Part shown: positions 10,131 through 11,148 of the stretch, piece by piece
Position numbering within the stretch: position 1 is the stretch's first letter
Layout: every line of letters starts with the position of its first letter
Origin: an uncultured Porphyromonas sp.
GTDB taxonomy: Bacteria; Bacteroidota; Bacteroidia; Bacteroidales; Porphyromonadaceae
Assembly (NCBI GenBank): GCA_945867245.1
Contig: CAMBHQ010000014.1
Location: 1 to 11,148, forward strand
Reading direction: 5' to 3'
DNA: 11,148 nucleotides
Notes under the pieces: generated by a model
Seen by the model: only the letters and a program-made list of their open reading frames with translations
Database searches by the model: none
Told to the model about the DNA's origin: nothing
Program-made: the position numbers and the translations under genes

Positions 10131-11148
10131 TTACTCGAAGATCTCAGTGATCTGACCAGAACCTACCGTACGACCACCTTCGCGGATAGCGAAACGTAGA
10201 CCTACGTTACAAGCTACTGGGTAGATGAGGTCAACGATGATCTCAACGTTGTCACCTGGCATAACCATCTCAGTACCTTCTGGTAGAGTGATCTCACCAG
10301 TAACGTCAAGCGTACGGATGTAGAACTGAGGACGATACTTGTTCTGGAATGGCGTGTGGCGACCACCTTCTTCCTTCTTCAGTACGTATACAGAAGCCTT
10401 GAAGCGGCTGTAAGGCTTTACCTGACCTGGCTTAGCGATTACCATACCACGCTTGATTTCGTTCTTGTCGATACCACGGAGGAGAAGACCTACGTTGTCA
10501 CCAGCCTGACCTTCGTCAAGAATCTTGCGGAACATTTCCACACCAGTTACAACTGACTTGAGACCTTCTGCACCAAGACCGATGATCTGAACTTCGTCAC
10601 CCGTGTGGATAACACCAGTTTCGATACGACCAGTTGCTACAGTACCACGACCAGTGATTGAGAACACGTCTTCTACTGGCATTAGGAATGGCTTGTCGAT
10701 AGCACGTGGAGGCAGTGGGATCCAAGTGTCTACTGCATCCATAAGCTCCATAACCTTAGCTTCCCACTGTGGGTCACCGTTAAGAGCACCAAGAGCAGAA
10801 CCACGGATTACTGGCGTATTGTCACCATCAAACTCGTAGTTTGAGAGCAACTCACGCATATCCATTTCTACAAGCTCAAGCATTTCTTCGTCGTCTACCA
10901 TGTCGCACTTGTTCATGAAGATAACAAGAGCAGGCACGTTTACCTGACGAGCGAGAAGCACGTGCTCGCGAGTCTGTGGCATAGGACCATCAGTAGCAGC
11001 TACTACGATGATAGCACCGTCCATCTGCGCAGCACCCGTTACCATGTTCTTCACATAGTCGGCGTGACCTGGACAGTCTACGTGTGCGTAGTGACGGTTA
11101 GCCGTCTGATATTCTACGTGTGAAGTGTTAATCGTGATACCACGTTCC
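10131..11148 (-). CDS. tuf: Elongation factor Tu (5' end cut off by window edge)
   Basis: GTPase that carries aminoacyl-tRNA to the ribosome A site. The frame is open from the window edge to the TAA at 10131, giving 338 codons; the full protein is about 395 residues, so roughly the first 57 are missing, including the P-loop GHVDHGKT. Visible GTPase motifs: switch I (RGITI, 11144-11130), G3 DCPGHADY (11078-11055), G4 NKCD (10913-10902) and G5 GSAL. Domain 2 follows ([19 protein letters not shown]), then domain 3, ending GQITEIFE. An internal GTG at 11054 is not the start, since conserved EF-Tu sequence continues upstream of it. The stop codon is 74 nt before tRNA-Trp. In this position the gene would be called tufB in organisms with two copies; whether a second copy exists cannot be seen here. 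Confidence 0.99.
   Translation of the reverse strand, partial: ERGITINTSHVEYQTANRHYAHVDCPGHADYVKNMVTGAAQMDGAIIVVAATDGPMPQTREHVLLARQVNVPALVIFMNKCDMVDDEEMLELVEMDMRELLSNYEFDGDNTPVIRGSALGALNGDPQWEAKVMELMDAVDTWIPLPPRAIDKPFLMPVEDVFSITGRGTVATGRIETGVIHTGDEVQIIGLGAEGLKSVVTGVEMFRKILDEGQAGDNVGLLLRGIDKNEIKRGMVIAKPGQVKPYSRFKASVYVLKKEEGGRHTPFQNKYRPQFYIRTLDVTGEITLPEGTEMVMPGDNVEIIVDLIYPVACNVGLRFAIREGGRTVGSGQITEIFE

Noticed and set aside
11045..11054. tuf start at the internal GTG (11054) or ATG (11045)
   Set aside because: Conserved EF-Tu sequence ([13 protein letters not shown]) continues upstream to the window edge, so the gene is simply cut off.

Overview
The window is a stretch of core housekeeping chromosome, read entirely on the minus strand. 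In transcription order (right to left) it carries tuf (5' end cut off), tRNA-Trp(CCA), secE, nusG, rplK, rplA, rplJ, rplL, rpoB and rpoC (3' end cut off). This is the widespread bacterial secE-nusG-L11-L1-L10-L12-beta-beta' cluster, preceded by an elongation factor Tu gene and tRNA-Trp.

The protein sequences point to Bacteroidota, most likely order Bacteroidales. RpoC starts [13 protein letters not shown], RpoB starts [18 protein letters not shown], both of a type I associate with that phylum, and nine of the ten genes lack a Shine-Dalgarno sequence. Base composition is near balanced. A Porphyromonas-like genus is plausible, but the sequence alone does not settle genus or species.

Layout: 11148-10131 tuf; 10100-10061 a strong hairpin ending 4 nt before the tRNA; 10056-9984 tRNA-Trp; 9967-9764 secE; 9760-9206 nusG; a 71-nt gap; 9134-8697 rplK; 8676-7981 rplA; 7964-7458 rplJ; 7404-7036 rplL; a 106-nt gap with two tandem hairpins; 6929-3120 rpoB; a 79-nt gap with a long hairpin; 3040-1 rpoC. 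Gaps run from 3 to 106 nt, so no stretch over 300 bases lacks a gene. The whole block is probably co-transcribed or read through.

The genes serve translation (EF-Tu, tRNA-Trp, L11, L1, L10, L12), transcription (beta, beta', NusG) and membrane protein export (SecE). L11, L10 and L12 build the GTPase-associated stalk on which EF-Tu acts. NusG binds the polymerase made from the two large genes at the end.

I found no mobile element, CRISPR array, defence system, foreign gene or broken gene, and no evidence for an undescribed system. The points worth a second look are intergenic RNA structures (tuf/tRNA, rplL/rpoB, rpoB/rpoC, and possibly nusG/rplK), a Leu in place of the usual Met in the beta' trigger loop, and the lack of room for a conventional L10 leader.
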